The notes under the pieces are model-generated. The model saw only the letters and a list, made by a program, of their open reading frames with translations. It ran no database searches and had not been told where the DNA came from. From assembly GCA_963678705.1 (NCBI GenBank), contig OY783214.1, forward strand, positions 3,100,001 through 3,164,000: a DNA stretch of 64,000 nt. Reading direction: 5' to 3'. This DNA is from Panorpa germanica. Lineage: Eukaryota > Arthropoda > Insecta > Mecoptera > Panorpidae. The stretch's first letter is position 1; every line of letters begins with the position of its first letter. The translations under genes and the position numbers were made by a program. Shown piece after piece: positions 11,627 to 22,629 of this stretch.

Positions 11627-11880
11627 TTTTGACCAACGTCAAAAGGGATTTTTTGATTCATTTGATCCACACATTGAAAGTATATTTACTTACTTGACAG
11701 TTTTTGTTAAACAGTGTCAGTGTCAATAATATCAACAAATTAATAAAATAAATAAATCATTCAGATCAAACATTCGTTCCACCATGTGGCAGGAAACTTG
11801 CCATGTCAATCTTCCAAAAATGTCACTCACACGTTGGAGGTAAACATTTCAATCAAACGTTCACCGCATCGTTTGGTACC

Positions 11881-12652
11881 GGCTTTAGAAATATCGACCT
11901 TATTCAGCCAAACTTTAACAAAATGTTCTGTAAACACATTCTATAGTTATATCATAAGTATAACTAATAAGGTATACTCTATACCTGATCACTGAGATCA
12001 CTATATCGGGTCTGCATAACTTATAACAAAGAAAATCCTATATTATAATGTTCCGAGAAAAAAATTCTAAGACTTTTGGCGTCCCTGGATTTTTCCCTGA
12101 ATTTTCTGGAAACCCGTAATTTTGGAAAAAGTGAGCCGTTTTTTGCTGTATTACTTTTAATTCGTAAAAGATAAAAAGGTAAAATTTTGCATGTGTACAA
12201 AAATTAGAAATTCAGAAATAGAAAAAGGGAGCGTTGAAAAAATTGGGGGCCCGGTAGAGAACTTTGGAGCAAGTTCATATTCTGGATTGTAGAATAATTA
12301 TCAAAATTCAAAATTTCAAAATTTTATTTGGGGGCGCGGGGGCAGTTTTTGCCGAGAGTAAAAATTGTGCTAGAAAGTTGAAATTTTGTATATAGGCTAA
12401 CCTTGGTAACTTATTTCCGAATCGAAAAAAAAAAATCCCAAATTTTGAAAAAAAGTTGGTCAAATAACGCATAAATTGAAAATATTTTTTATTTTGATAA
12501 AAAAAATATATTTTTTTAGTCAATTTATTATTGAGCGAGTTTATTATTTCAATTTAAAAATAGAGTTAAATATGAAATGTAATTCGGAATTTTATTGGAT
12601 TAAAATCACGGGGGTAAACTCTAGTATTATATAATTTTAATAATATTTTATA
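11881..12652. other. Unassigned DNA with G-rich remnants
   Basis: Between 12240 and 12355 the runs GGGGGCCCGG and GGGGGCGCGGGGGC stand out from AT-rich flanks and resemble GGGGGCGC pieces near 22680. They may be remnants of an old DNA transposon; no intact ends were found. Confidence 0.3.
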
Positions 12653-12981
12653 TCTTAATATATATAAATTACGTGTCACTGTGTTGTCCGCGATGGACTC
12701 CTAAACTACTTAACCGATTTTAATCAAATTTGTACACCGTGTGCAGTTTGATCCAACTTGAAAGATAGGATAGCTTACATCTCAATTTATGATTGCAATA
12801 TTATCTTATTGCAAATTATTTGTCTATTAATTATCTGTATATGACATATGACATCTGGCGACGATGATGGCGACATCTGTTGACTAGATTGAGAAAATAT
12901 TCTGTTGACTAGATTGAGTAAATATTCAATAGATGGCGCTTTGTAACGTTAGACACAGCAACGCGTGGCCGGGACAGCTAG
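12653..12981 (+). mobile_element. Non-autonomous Helitron, copy 1
   Basis: Starts TCTTAATATATATAAATTAC after an A and ends GGCCGGGACAGCTAG before a T. This is the Helitron signature: 5' TC, 3' CTAG, A|T target, no duplication, no inverted ends. A near-identical copy lies at 38285-38628, sharing GATGGACTCCTAAACTACTT and the CGCGTGGCC 3' end. Internally TCTGTTGACTAGATTGAG occurs twice in tandem. At 329 bp it has no Rep/helicase coding region and would rely on an autonomous relative. High identity to the second copy suggests recent spread. Confidence 0.85.
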
Positions 12982-13480
12982 TAATATTATAAATTTTAAG
13001 TAAATGTAGATTCTTAACAATTAATTCATTTAAAACTATTTTGGAAGTACAACAAAAAAAATTATATGAGGAATACATAATAATGAAATAAAATCATTGA
13101 TATTGTTTATGGAATATAAAGCATATTCGGTTAAGAATAATGTAGTTTTTATAAAACTGCTTGACCGTGCTTGACCGAACTTCGCATATCGTACATTTAC
13201 ATTTTTTGTACCTTTTTACTTTAAGGCAATATTAAAGACGAAAAATATTTTTTTAAATTAGTAATATAGCACAAACACTACTTGCCAAACTCGCATAGTA
13301 CTTTTTCTTCAGTACAGTCACTCAAAGTTGGGCGAAGAATTTATCTTGAATATTTGGTTGGAAAAAAGTATCAATATCTTTCAAGCTAGAGCAGTTGACT
13401 TTACATTTTAGACAAAACGTTATAGAAACATTATTCAGGATCCTTTATATAACATAATTTTATTCCGGATTCAAGTTAAG
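12982..13480. other. No recognised feature
   Basis: AT-rich sequence without exon-like blocks or repeat partners that I could find. Confidence 0.4.
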
Positions 13481-13499
13481 ATTTGTAGCAACAGGAGTG

Positions 13500-13585
13500 A
13501 AAAGACTGTCACAGGGTGCAGATTTTCTCGATTTTTTTTAAATGCCACTTCCGGCTTGACGTCGATTTCTGGGACACCCTGTATA
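13500..13585 (-). repeat. Fragment of an ACAGGGTGTCCC-ended repeat
   Basis: On the minus strand the end reads ATACAGGGTGTCCCAGAAAT. CACCCTGT/ACAGGGTG pairs occur at 13510 and 13574, and CACCCTGTAT recurs near 36150. Such ends are common in insect DNA repeats. Class not determined. Confidence 0.4.
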
Positions 13586-13589
13586 GTTC

Positions 13590-13682
13590 TATTTACATTC
13601 GCAACTTTGCTGGACTTCACCAGCTCTCGTTATGAGCCACAAGCACCGGCTAGAGCACTTACAATTTACAAATTATAATTTA
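13590..13682 (+). repeat. Dispersed repeat shared with 15612-15722
   Basis: Shared order: TTTACATTCGC, GCTG(G/A)AC..CACC, TTATGA, ACACC/GCACC..GCT, then CTTTACAATTTA-like. A weaker CTTTACAAT match is at about 25490. Both better copies are followed by a pyrimidine-rich CCCCCTTCC or CCCCCTCCC tract. Confidence 0.5.
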
Positions 13683-13839
13683 ATATATAAATAAATTATT
13701 GTATTATTATTGTAACTAAAAGATTATACAACCCCACAACCCCACTCCCCCTTCCTAAGCGTAAGAATATATTTCGCAAGTGGTATTTTTATTATAGTTA
13801 TTTTTATTATAAATAGTTAAAGAAAAATTTCCACAGAGA

Positions 13840-13980
13840 AATACGCTTTTCCTTCCCTGGTATATATGAGTACAAGATAAAGCCGGAATATGTGTTTTTA
13901 GATATAAGGGAAGTCAGGAAGCCGAGAGAGGAAGGAAGGAAGGAAGGGAGTATTGATTGTCAAATGTAGTGTTTTAGGCC
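13840..13980 (-). repeat. Purine-rich repeat with GGAA microsatellite
   Basis: Contains GAGGAAGGAAGGAAGGAAGG (about 13929-13950). Reverse-complemented, its CCTTCC and TATTCCGGC blocks resemble the pyrimidine-rich repeat at 9560, so it is probably an inverted copy. Confidence 0.45.
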
Positions 13981-14110
13981 TATGTCTAGTTTTTGGGGTG
14001 GATTGTGAGTTTAAAACCACAAACTATAGATAAGCTTTAGAAAATGAAATTATACAGAAAACAAGAAGTAAATTACGCAGAACTTGCTAGGTGATGTCAC
14101 GTATCATATG

Positions 14111-14139
14111 AGAGTTCGGGTGTTCGGGTGTTCGGGTGT
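14111..14139 (+). repeat. Three-unit tandem repeat, GTTCGGGT
   Basis: The octamer GTTCGGGT is repeated three times in tandem. No further significance seen. Confidence 0.8.
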
Positions 14140-14789
14140 TAAATGGTACTGAAACAACGCATTACGGGATACAGAACATTATCTCAGTTTATTTTGTGTA
14201 GTTTAGCCAGGCGCTGGCATACGCATACACCACGTGATGGTATTATGAAAATATAAACGTCGGTTATGTTTAACTTTGAAATTATATTTAAACAATTATT
14301 TTATTTGAAATTCCCTTTCTGCCTCTTTCTCCTTATGTCAACATACTTCAGAAAACATCCACACTACCTTAACGGTAAAAAAAATTATTTATATTAATGT
14401 CCAAATTTTTCCTAATAATGTTATACTTAATATTAGTACAATTAAATTAATATATACAATGCCTCTATTAATTTTAAATGAATTATTTAAATTTTCAGAA
14501 AATGCTGAAATAGATTTATAAATTATGGTGGCTATGACGGTTCAATTTGAAATGATTCTAAGAAATGTAGTATTGGAAAATTCGTTGGAAATAAAAAATC
14601 TAATAAGCAGGCAGTTACTTCGTAAATCTAGAGTTTGGACATGGTCGTGCTATATGATCAAAAACCAAGGATGTGTGTTGTACAATGATGAAGAAGGACT
14701 TAAGGAGTTATATACAGTTTTTTTTAATTTCATTTCAGTAATTTACATATATTTAGGTAAAAACACAGCAAATTTCAAGTTGAACTTAC
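14140..14789. other. Unassigned DNA with one open frame
   Basis: A 96-codon plus-strand frame starts at 14525. Its middle (KSRVWTWSCYMIKNQGC) looks protein-like, but its 3' third runs into a repeat and I recognise no family. It may be a remnant of a transposon gene or chance. Confidence 0.25.
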
Positions 14790-14900
14790 TCTATAAAGTG
14801 CTTTTGAAACGTTAAATGCGTTTTTTTGAAAACTGTGTTTTTAAAGTTCAAGATTTGGCAACCAAGATTTCTGGGAAATGGCTAAACCCATCAGTCTCAA
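14790..14900 (+). repeat. Dispersed repeat shared with 43175-43266
   Basis: Shared blocks: GCTTTTGAAA, AACTGTGTTTTTAAA, ACCAAGATTTCT and AATCAGTCTCAA-like. The copy at 43175 is interrupted right after CAGTCTCAA by a MITE, so this copy shows the empty-site sequence. Confidence 0.65.
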
Positions 14901-14930
14901 TTTTAACACAAGCTTTTTAAGTAAATTTTG

Positions 14931-15611
14931 TAGAAATTAATTGCATGTTTTTTCTCACCGATAAATTTTTTTTTTATAAATAATTTAGGGCCAAAATTTT
15001 GATCAAAAATCGATTTCTTTTTTTAAGGAAGGAATAAAAAAAATATTTTGGTTATTCCTTCGATTAGTTACTAGATTATACATTAGTGTAACGAAATCCG
15101 TTTGGTTTTTTCATTTTAGATGATTCAGTCCAGAGATATAGTGATCACCGCAAAATACCTTTTTGAGAGGAACTTAAAAATTATTATTTTTACAAATAAA
15201 AAAATGTTAAAATACGGTTAAGAGTCACCATAATATGTGTACAAATTTTTACATCAATTCTAATATTTATGTAATGTAGAATAGGCTTGTACGGTATATG
15301 GCCAATGACATATCCGATAGTCAAAGAAAACAATAATTAGAACTCTACCTCTAAAGATAGGTTGTTACTTATTCCTAAAAATCCCATGAGACCAAGAAAA
15401 AAATATGATTTTCACTAAAAACTTAAAAAAATAATATTATTAATAATTGAGCATCGGAAGAGTTATATTGATGTATGATTTTGGATTTATGAAATTAAAA
15501 ATGACAGTTCAAGTCAAAGCAAATCAATCACCTGGATGAACTGAGCACTTCCTGCTAACAACTGATTATGTAATACCGAGATTAAACTCATGTTTTCAGT
15601 TTATCTAGATC
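14931..15611. other. No recognised feature
   Basis: AT-rich, possibly the continuation of the repeat at 14790. No exon-like block. Confidence 0.35.
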
Positions 15612-15722
15612 AATTTACATTCGCTAGAGGAAAGGAAAGATGAGCTCCCACACCTTTGCTGAACGTCACCGTGGCTCATTATGAATCGTGAACACCTGCT
15701 TCGGGCCTTTACAATTTATATT
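15612..15722 (+). repeat. Dispersed repeat, second copy (see 13590)
   Basis: Contains GAACGTCACCGTGGCTCATT and CTTCGGGCCTTTACAATTTA. Diverged partner of 13590-13682. Confidence 0.5.
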
Positions 15723-15739
15723 TAAGGTCCGTGAAAACA

Positions 15740-16364
15740 AAATAAACATAAGACTAACCTATTATTAGTGATTTTCGCTTCGTTTTTAGCGGGGTAAATG
15801 TTTGTATATACAAATAACGAATTATAGCTCAATTCAATTTTATTATCCCTATCCCCCCTCCCTCTCCACCTTGTTGCTCATCGAACATTCTGAACCTTCT
15901 GACAACATCAACATCCATTTTCACTTAACCCTTTTATATTTTTAGTTATTCCCCTGGCTATAGCTTATCCATTTCCTGTAAGCTGACTACCAACTGGGCC
16001 TGGGACTGGGCATGAGCATGGCTGCCATTACAGTAACTCTTCCCCATGTATTAATGATTCAATTCAACCTCGAAAAAATTAACCAGTGGACACAAGGGTC
16101 TACGATTCACGTAGCGTTTGTAGTAGAATATTGTACGGAAGGGCAGAAGGGGAAGGCAGAGGAGTATCACTCATTCATGAACTGAAATTATAAATATGTT
16201 CCCCCGAAAGTGAACACATGTGGGAATAACGGAAACAGGAACAGAACACGCGCAGAACATGCATTTTGTTTCAATTTCTCAGGATTATCAATTATCCTGC
16301 ATTTTATATGAATTTCGGAGCGTCTGTCTAAAGGAGCGTCATCACTATTGTAGTTTTCTTTAGG
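15740..16364. other. No recognised feature; C-rich block near 15850
   Basis: A CCCTATCCCCCCTCCCTCTCC tract at about 15846 follows the repeat above, as CCCCACTCCCCCTTCC does at 13740, so it is probably part of that repeat family. Otherwise unassigned. Confidence 0.35.
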
Positions 16365-17110
16365 AAAATCACTAGTAAAACCAATTTTCTACAAAATTTA
16401 ATAAAATTACATGATAAAAATGATGATGATATTTTATAAGTGTTCTGAGTTTAATTACAAAATGTCAAATATGTAGCTGTAAAGCGAGGTATAGTTCAAA
16501 TTACGAGACATCGGTGCTGATGCTTACTATATAGTTAACTTTATTAATTAACGTAGGTATTATTATTATTTCAGAATATTTATAAATTGAATTTAAAACA
16601 CAAGAAATACAGTTATTCTCTTATATCTAAACTTCTGTTTTTTTGTTTGAAAATAAACCAATTTACTCTAAGCCTGTTTTTTTTATAATTTGTCAGGGCC
16701 GTGAAGAAACTAAGTACTTTAGTCTTCAGAGTGGTGAACTGATGATAAGAGAGAGGTACTTATTGTAATTTAGAAGTCCTTACTTACTGAGTGCTAGACT
16801 AAATCTGAGGTATTATTTGTCTAGCCTATATACACCTTTTATAAAAAGGGTTGCAATTTATGCAGGTCTTAAATTGTAAATTGGATATAATTGCCACAGT
16901 GGTGGGGGTATCCGATGTCTGTAAGACCAGCGCATTAATGCTTAGCCTAAAAATAGTAGGATTGTACTAGGATGAATGTACACAGGATGTTCATTCGTTT
17001 ATAATACACATTATAAATAATGTGTGGGTCAGTATTTTTTCATTGTATATTAGATTTATACAGCACAAGTTGTTTAATCATGGAAACTCTCGTAATATGG
17101 ACTATATTAG
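16365..17110 (+). repeat. Composite of two dispersed repeats
   Basis: The outer parts (16365-16500 and 16970-17110) match 9990-10115 and 29995-30215: ATAGTTCAAATTACGAGA, ACTGACCCAC-like and TGGACTATATTA blocks. A central part, 16535-16830, has an inverted partner at 34822-35135 (TTTATTAATTAACGTAGGTA; GTGAAGAAACTAAGTAC; GAGTGCTAGACTAAAT). This fits insertion of the central repeat into the outer one, but exact edges could not be fixed. Confidence 0.5.
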
Positions 17111-17224
17111 GGTATTTAACATACAAGGAGTAAAGAAGCATCGTTTTAACGCATATTTAACTGTTTAAAAGAAAAGTGATATATAGTAGAGGAATAAATT
17201 TAAAAAAATTTAACAGGTTTTTAG

Positions 17225-17340
17225 ATTCTTGGACGGTTTGAATAGTGTGTGCTATTGCGAAACAACTCCAATACACTGACAACAGTTGGCGCCGCAAGTA
17301 GTCTGTTCCACTGTGAGAACAACACAACTTTTGAATCATA
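17225..17340 (-). repeat. Repeat piece shared with 26840-26925 and 57825-57912
   Basis: On the minus strand GTGTATTGGAGTTGTTTCGC matches TGTATTGGAGTTGTTT at about 26840 and TGTATTAGAGTTGTTTCGC at about 57826. The distal part carries the GGAACAGACTA motif noted near 7482. Confidence 0.45.
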
Positions 17341-17806
17341 TTACATTTTCAATTAAAAGTGAACGCATCTACTTATTTATTGCCTTCTAATTTTTAACCT
17401 AAATAAATTAGATTTGTTTTTAGTTTTTTTTTTTGTAAATTCACATCAAAAAACAATATTGCACATTGTTTTTATTTTTTTTAACGTAACATCGTGTATA
17501 AACAAACCGTGGTCCATGAGAAATCATTACTTAATTCATGATGAAATTATCCATGACCTCCATCTGGTATCTCTATGTTAATAACGATTAAAAAAGTTAC
17601 AAGGTTTATGAATTTTTTATAAACGAATGACTAAAAAACATAAAACAATGGAATTAATAATAATCTTATAATTGAGTTAACCTGAGATTGCAACATTATT
17701 GCAAGTGTTCTGAATTAATCCTATTTATAATATGTACTCAATTACAGCGATGCAAAGAGAAGCATTTTACTCGGGGTAAAAGGATGCAATGATATAACTG
17801 TGTTAA
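17341..17806. other. No recognised feature
   Basis: Very AT-rich; nothing supported. Confidence 0.4.
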
Positions 17807-17840
17807 GGGAGCATTGTACTGCCGCGCGTTTGCTCATAAT
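17807..17840 (+). repeat. 34-bp dispersed motif, copy 2
   Basis: GGGAGCATTGTACTGCCGCG then CGTTTGCTCATAAT, directly upstream of a mariner relic. The other two copies are not next to mariner sequence. Confidence 0.65.
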
Positions 17841-17844
17841 AAAT

Positions 17845-18150
17845 GTGAGGTGGCGGTGTGAAAATTTGTCACCAGCAGACATCTATCGTGAATTATGTGC
17901 TATATACGGTACAAACATTATTAGTGAAGTTGAAGGTCAGTGGGTTGTTTAAAGATGGAAGAACAAACATTCATGCTGAACAGAAGAGTGATAGGCCTTC
18001 TAGAGTCAATGATACTCTCACTAAAACATTGACGAAAAAGTTCATAAGAATCGTCGACTTACGATGTAGAAGCTTCCTCAACAACTACCGCAAATTTTTC
18101 GGACTATTTTGAACAACATTTTCTTCGAAGAATTGGACTACCAGAAATTA
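17845..18150 (+). pseudogene. Mariner transposase relic, N-terminal part
   Basis: Two plus-strand frames match the N-terminal helix-turn-helix region of SETMAR/mariner-type transposases. From 17845 comes ENLSPADIYRELCAIYG, then after a shift of frame near 17930, LFKDGRTNIHAEQKSDRPS, the family's FK-GR---DE--SGRPS motif. A further piece near 18070-18145 (ASSTTTANFSDYFEQHFLRR) is in another frame. The catalytic DDD half and both terminal inverted repeats are absent, so this is a short dead relic. It abuts the MITE at 18171. Tc1/mariner membership is sure; the subfamily is inferred from memory only. Confidence 0.8.
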
Positions 18151-18170
18151 TATTCTAAGTGTATACCGAA

Positions 18171-18807
18171 ATAAGCTTGTGTCCTATGTCTTAATTTCTA
18201 TAAAAGTGTACTATATATTGATAAAGTGGGTTACTAGAACCTCAAATGTTCAATTATTTTTTAATAACTCCTTATATGTTAGAAGATATTAACAATTAAA
18301 AAAGTCATTTTGTCTTTTTAATTATTAAAGGTATTCAACGTTGTACACATTCCAAGTGCATGTGACATCATAATCCTTGTGTAAGGTTACCAACCTTACA
18401 GCTCATAAATCTCTGCTATATGTATTTATATATCAAAATATCAAATATTATTTACAGCTATTTCAAGGAAGAACCAAATTTCAATATTATGTCTGCCTTA
18501 GCCGGGTTAAATAAAATAAAAACTTATTATTCTTTGACTTGATTAATTATTCGACTACCAACAGCTACAAAACATTACCACAACACTGACCTACTCAACA
18601 AATAACTGACGTTAAAATGCATTTCACATCATACAAATATGGCCGACCATTTCTAGCGTAGAAAACTACAATTCAAACTTTTAATTGCTATATCTCCGTC
18701 AATATTTAGATATTTAATAAAATAAACACGCCAATATACATTTATTAACATCAATTTCAATCAACAATTGGAAAAGCGACCACTAAAAAATGAGGACACA
18801 AGCTCAT
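18171..18807 (+). mobile_element. AATGGGC-ended MITE, copy 1
   Basis: Ends ATAAGCTTGTGTCC on the left and, reverse-complemented, ATGAGCTTGTGTCC on the right, 637 bp. Internal landmarks shared with 43268, 44408 and 50804: TATATATTGATAAAGT, TAATAACTCCTTATATGTTA, GATTCAACGTTGTAC, GGTTACCAACCTTACAG, CAACAGCTACAAAACATTAC and AATTGCTATATCTCCGTCAA. No coding capacity. Flanks show no clear target duplication here, so the insertion is old. Confidence 0.82.
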
Positions 18808-18810
18808 TGC

Positions 18811-20003
18811 TCAGTGTACAGGAAAGCTCTAGTTTTAAGAGGCACATAATAAAATATTTATATCTATTCAGGATTTTTGTTTATACGCAAACGAATAAAG
18901 AAAGATATAGAACTCAGAGATCTAGACTTCATGAAAGATAAGATTGTTTTTCGTTCTACAGTAGTACACGACAATGTATATAAAAACATTTTGGGAAACT
19001 CTGGTGAAGCCATCTACATGAATCATAATAAAGTGATCTTGTATCTTCAGTTATTTAAAAATATAAACCAACAACCAGGAAATAGATATGAATGGTTCAA
19101 TAATGATTCCAGTAATGGAGAATAAATAAATAAATAGGAAATATTTTATCCAATAAATCAGTTCATAACATATATAGAACCACTATATTTCCATTTCGAA
19201 TAAGGGATGCTTTTGGAATGGTCTTATGAACGTACAACGTATAGCAAAACCATCGGGGTATTTTAACGCACTCAGATTTTACAAAAGCCGTTAAATTTTC
19301 CCCTATGTAATATTATATTTATGTAAAACTTTTTACAAAAGAAAAACTCACGTCAATCATGAAAATATATTGTATTGATATTAATGCCTTTTTTGTAACA
19401 TTGCAAGCGTTGCGAGGCAAAAACGAATTTATAAAATAGGAAACGATCTAAATGTGGAATTATTCTTTCGTATCTCATGCATATGTAAATTATATTTATT
19501 TTGTGTGTGGCGATAGGTTAACGTTAACGTTTCTTTTGCTTCAACAATTTTTGTGTATTCGCGTTATGTTAGCTTAAATATTTCAGGTGAAATGAAAAAG
19601 TAACTTTTCTTTTATGATCCTAAAGAATACGGTGTAAATGCCCTTCGTCATAAAGACGCTAGGAAATAATCGTTCACATGTATTGTTCGCGTACTTTAAG
19701 GGAAACCATTCGACTTCTTATGCTACATGTTACGTATGTATGTTAAAATACATAACGCTTTGCATATTGCCCTGTCACTATTATGTAATAACTTTTCCTA
19801 TAATTGAGCTATTTGATAAAGAAGTGGTAACCATTAAGTAAAATGTATGTTTTATTTTCTATAAGGTTGAATGACTATCTAAGTCTTCGAACCGTTTCCA
19901 TCCTGTTAAATAAAAAGTCAAAGCTTTTTGTTTAACTAGAAGGGTGCTTTCACACTGGAACAGACTAGTAGAGTTTGCTTTATCATGAAATGAACGTTCT
20001 GTT
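18811..20003. other. No recognised feature; one 82-codon frame
   Basis: A plus-strand frame from 18877 to 19125 (MFIRKRIKKDIELRDLDF...) is tidy but AT-driven; I recognise no family and see no splice signals or polyadenylation context. A frame of this length is unremarkable in 64 kb of AT-rich DNA. The rest is unassigned. Confidence 0.3.
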
Positions 20004-20375
20004 TTAAGGTGAAACAATACAGCCAATTTTTCTCGCGAAATGAATAACGTATCTACATTTATAAGGGTTTGTCATAAATAAAAATTATAAAATTTATGAC
20101 AAACACTTAGAAAGATTACCAGTCATAAAAATTCATTTTTAAAACTTATTTTTGCGGTTCCAACTCATTAACAGTCAGTGGAAGAAAGCTTAAAATGTAG
20201 ATACGTTACTCATCTAACTAATTGCAGCTTTAGATTTTGATTTGCGTTTATAGTTACTTACATAAAACGATTTAAACATAAAGAAACATGGTTGTTTTGA
20301 TAATATTTAACCTGCTGTATAGTATCGCCATCTATATTTCGTGAGAAAAATTGGCCAAGTATCGTTTCACCTTAA
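20004..20375 (+). mobile_element. TTAA-flanked MITE with about 36-bp inverted ends
   Basis: TTAA at 20004-20007 and 20372-20375. Ends GGTGAAACAATACAGCCAAT on the left and, reverse-complemented, GGTGAAACGATACTTGGCCA on the right; the match continues through TTTTTCTC(G/A)CGAAAT. 364 bp, non-coding. A second copy in opposite orientation, missing one end, is at 59950. An ATACGTTA(T/C)TCAT block near the left end is echoed in inverted form in the interior. Confidence 0.85.
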
Positions 20376-20399
20376 TGTTTATTACTACACCAGATCTCT

Positions 20400-20690
20400 A
20401 TCAGGTATACTTCACTTTACAACTTTCTTTTTATGTGTTCTAATCTATCTATTTTCTTTCCCTTTCACTGCCTCTTTCATTATTCCCTAGTCTAAAACTC
20501 GCGATCATTCCCTTTTCTTTACCTCCCTGTTTTTGTAGTTACTGCGGTATTTTTTTCGAACATAATTGAATGTATCTGGTATTGTACTTTGCTTTATCCA
20601 ACCTGTTCTTAGACCTCTATATCTATTTTCTTTCTTCTTCCCTCTTAGTTTTACTCTTTTCCCCATCTTGTATTTCACCGACCACTCTCA
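20400..20690 (+). repeat. Pyrimidine-rich dispersed repeat, copy 2
   Basis: Alignable to 9590-9880 over about 250 bp: GCGATCATTCCCTTTTCTTT, then TACTGCGGTAT, TATCTGGTATTGTACTTTGC and CTTCTTCCCTCTTA. Confidence 0.55.
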
Positions 20691-21184
20691 AATAGAGAAT
20701 TACTATTAAGATAGGAATATTATGACCGATTTAAATATTCATAATTAATTACTTAATTATGTCAATATCCAAAACCCACTTATGATTTGGTATTTTATCT
20801 TGAATCACCTACATTTTTAAAGGTTATTTTTATAAAATTTATTGATTTGGACTGAATTTTAATTTAATATCCATACGGTACAAAAAACTTGTTATTATTT
20901 ATGAGCTGTCTGTTAAATGGTGACAGTGACATCCGGTAACTACTGCCGCTACCGGTGATCTACTTTACTGTGTGATGGAAAATGGAACTAGTGTTTTAAA
21001 ACATGATTGATGTAATATTGATAAAAGCTATGTTCTGTCTAAATTGTGTTTCTATTTTTGACTCTATTCTAGTTTTCATTTTATTTTTACAAGCTTTAGT
21101 GAGTAGTGAATCTCTCTATACTAAAAATGACAAATGAATTATTTCCAAATACAGTAAGATGTCTTTAATCCGTCACGAATTAAA
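20691..21184. other. No recognised feature
   Basis: Unassigned AT-rich DNA. Confidence 0.4.
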
Positions 21185-21780
21185 GGACACAGTGAACGAG
21201 AACATTGAGAGTCTTCATACATACATAATCAGAGATGTGCCTTTTTCAAATACATATAATATACTCAAAATGCAAATACAAAATAGTAAATACCTATTTT
21301 CTATTTTGTATTTAAATATCTTTTAAGAGTATAGAATTTTATATTTTATTTGAAAACTTTTACAAACCTATTTCTTATTTGGAAAATACAAAATACTTTT
21401 TTCATTTTTGTTACTTCATTTTTTGAATATAAACTTAATCAGCACCATCAACAAAAATGTTTCAAAACGAAATCGGTCTTTATCAAAGAGAATTCTCATA
21501 ATTATTAAAAAAAATAACATTTATATTAGTAACATAAAGAGTATTCTATTTTCTCAAAAGTATTTTTAAAATACGTATTTTGTATTTAAATACTAACATG
21601 AAATTTATTTTCTATTTTGTATTTGAAATAGGAAAATAACAAGTTATTTGCATTTTGTATTTAAATGCTTTTGAAAAGCATTCTCTGTACATAATTATAA
21701 ATTTATCACGCAGTCGTGTAGCCCAGAAACGCTGCCTATAAAAGAAGGTCGTCGGTGATAAGACTCAGCATCGGAAATAA
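21185..21780 (+). mobile_element. Degenerate SINE split by a hAT MITE
   Basis: Left piece 21185-21229 carries the SINE start (GGACACAGTG...ATTGAGAGTC) and the CATACATAAT block. Right piece 21688-21780 resumes with TACATAAT and continues TCGTGTAGCCC, AGGTCGTCGGTGATAAGACT and CAGCATCGGAAATA, as in the SINE at 6506. The B-box part is lost. The interruption is exactly the 458-bp hAT MITE plus its 8-bp duplication. Confidence 0.75.
21230..21687. mobile_element. hAT-type MITE with 8-bp target duplication
   Basis: Begins CAGAGATGTGCCTTTT and ends AAAAGCATTCTCTG, imperfect inverted ends with hAT-style CAG..CTG termini. The duplication TACATAAT (21222-21229, 21688-21695) is perfect. The inside is full of ATTTTGTATTT(A/G)AA blocks in both orientations, making it strongly self-complementary. 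No coding region. Confidence 0.85.
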
Positions 21781-22547
21781 ATCTTCCACGTTCGGCAAGA
21801 AATGCTATCACTATCGCACGCTATCTATTTATCCTACAAATGAAGTTGGCGTGGACATTAGCCCTAACGACACAGATGTTGAATTAGTAAATACAATTTT
21901 GTTCTTATTTTCTTTCATGGAAGAGGGGTGCTAAAGCACCATATATTTGACTATATTCTTACACAAATGAATAACTTTAAACGAGCAAGTTGAATCGCAG
22001 CAGTAATGAGAGAAAGAAAGAAGAGACAATTTTCGAATGAGCTACAGTACTTATTTGTAAATAAATGTACATAAAATATAATCTCGTATACCATATAACT
22101 TACTGATAAATTGACTATATGAATAAGTAAGTAAGGTCACATACTTCTGCGTTGACCTGCTTAGCCGGTTAGTCGGTATACTCGAACACTATTTAATATG
22201 TAGATCAATGCACGATCAAATAATAAAAAAAAAACAGTTCTGGTAATAAATTATACATAGTTAATTAGAAATGTTGAACTGAACGTAAAAGAACGAAAAT
22301 GTCAAACGAAATAAACAAACTTCATTAATGCGAGGCCTAGGTAATATGCGAGTACGTTTGACATTTAGAAAAAGGTGAAGCGTTATTTGTGTTTCCCGTT
22401 TGAAAAGTTTTGTGTTTTTGTGGTGCAGCTGTTAAATGTTAATATTTTTGTCATTGTATTTTAAAAAAAAAATCACTTTTTATGAACAGCTCAGTTTACT
22501 TTTTACATGTATATTTTTTAAAGTTATTTTGAGATTAAGGTACTCAC
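21781..22547. other. Intronic sequence, nothing recognised
   Basis: AT-rich; lies just downstream (minus sense) of exon C. No exon-like block. Confidence 0.4.
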
Positions 22548-22598
22548 CATGAAGTTGTGCTAATGATTGTAGTGCACTGTTGTTACAGTTGAGGAAAC
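22548..22598 (-). CDS. Internal coding exon C of an unrecognised host gene (51 bp)
   Basis: Minus-strand exon with excellent splice signals: a pyrimidine tract TTTTTTTTATTTTCAG before it and GTGAGTA after it. It enters and leaves in phase 1, so its 51 bases add 17 residues without shifting frame: (G)FLNCNNSALQSLAQLH plus a split Gly. A symmetric exon of this size could be a cassette that is skipped or included. The incoming split codon (G|GT) fits the outgoing G of exon A (62796) and of exon B (40814), giving K-G-F at the junction. I do not recognise the protein. The next downstream exon is not in the remaining 22.5 kb. Exon status is inferred from splice signals, codon composition and phase; a transcript would be needed for certainty. 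Confidence 0.6.
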
Positions 22599-22629
22599 CT
22601 GAAAATAAAAAAAAGAATTCGTTATTCAA

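Noticed and set aside
18877-19125. 82-codon plus-strand frame as a possible gene
   Set aside because: Composition follows base bias, no family recognised, no conserved partner. Frames of 60-100 codons are expected by chance in 64 kb of such DNA.
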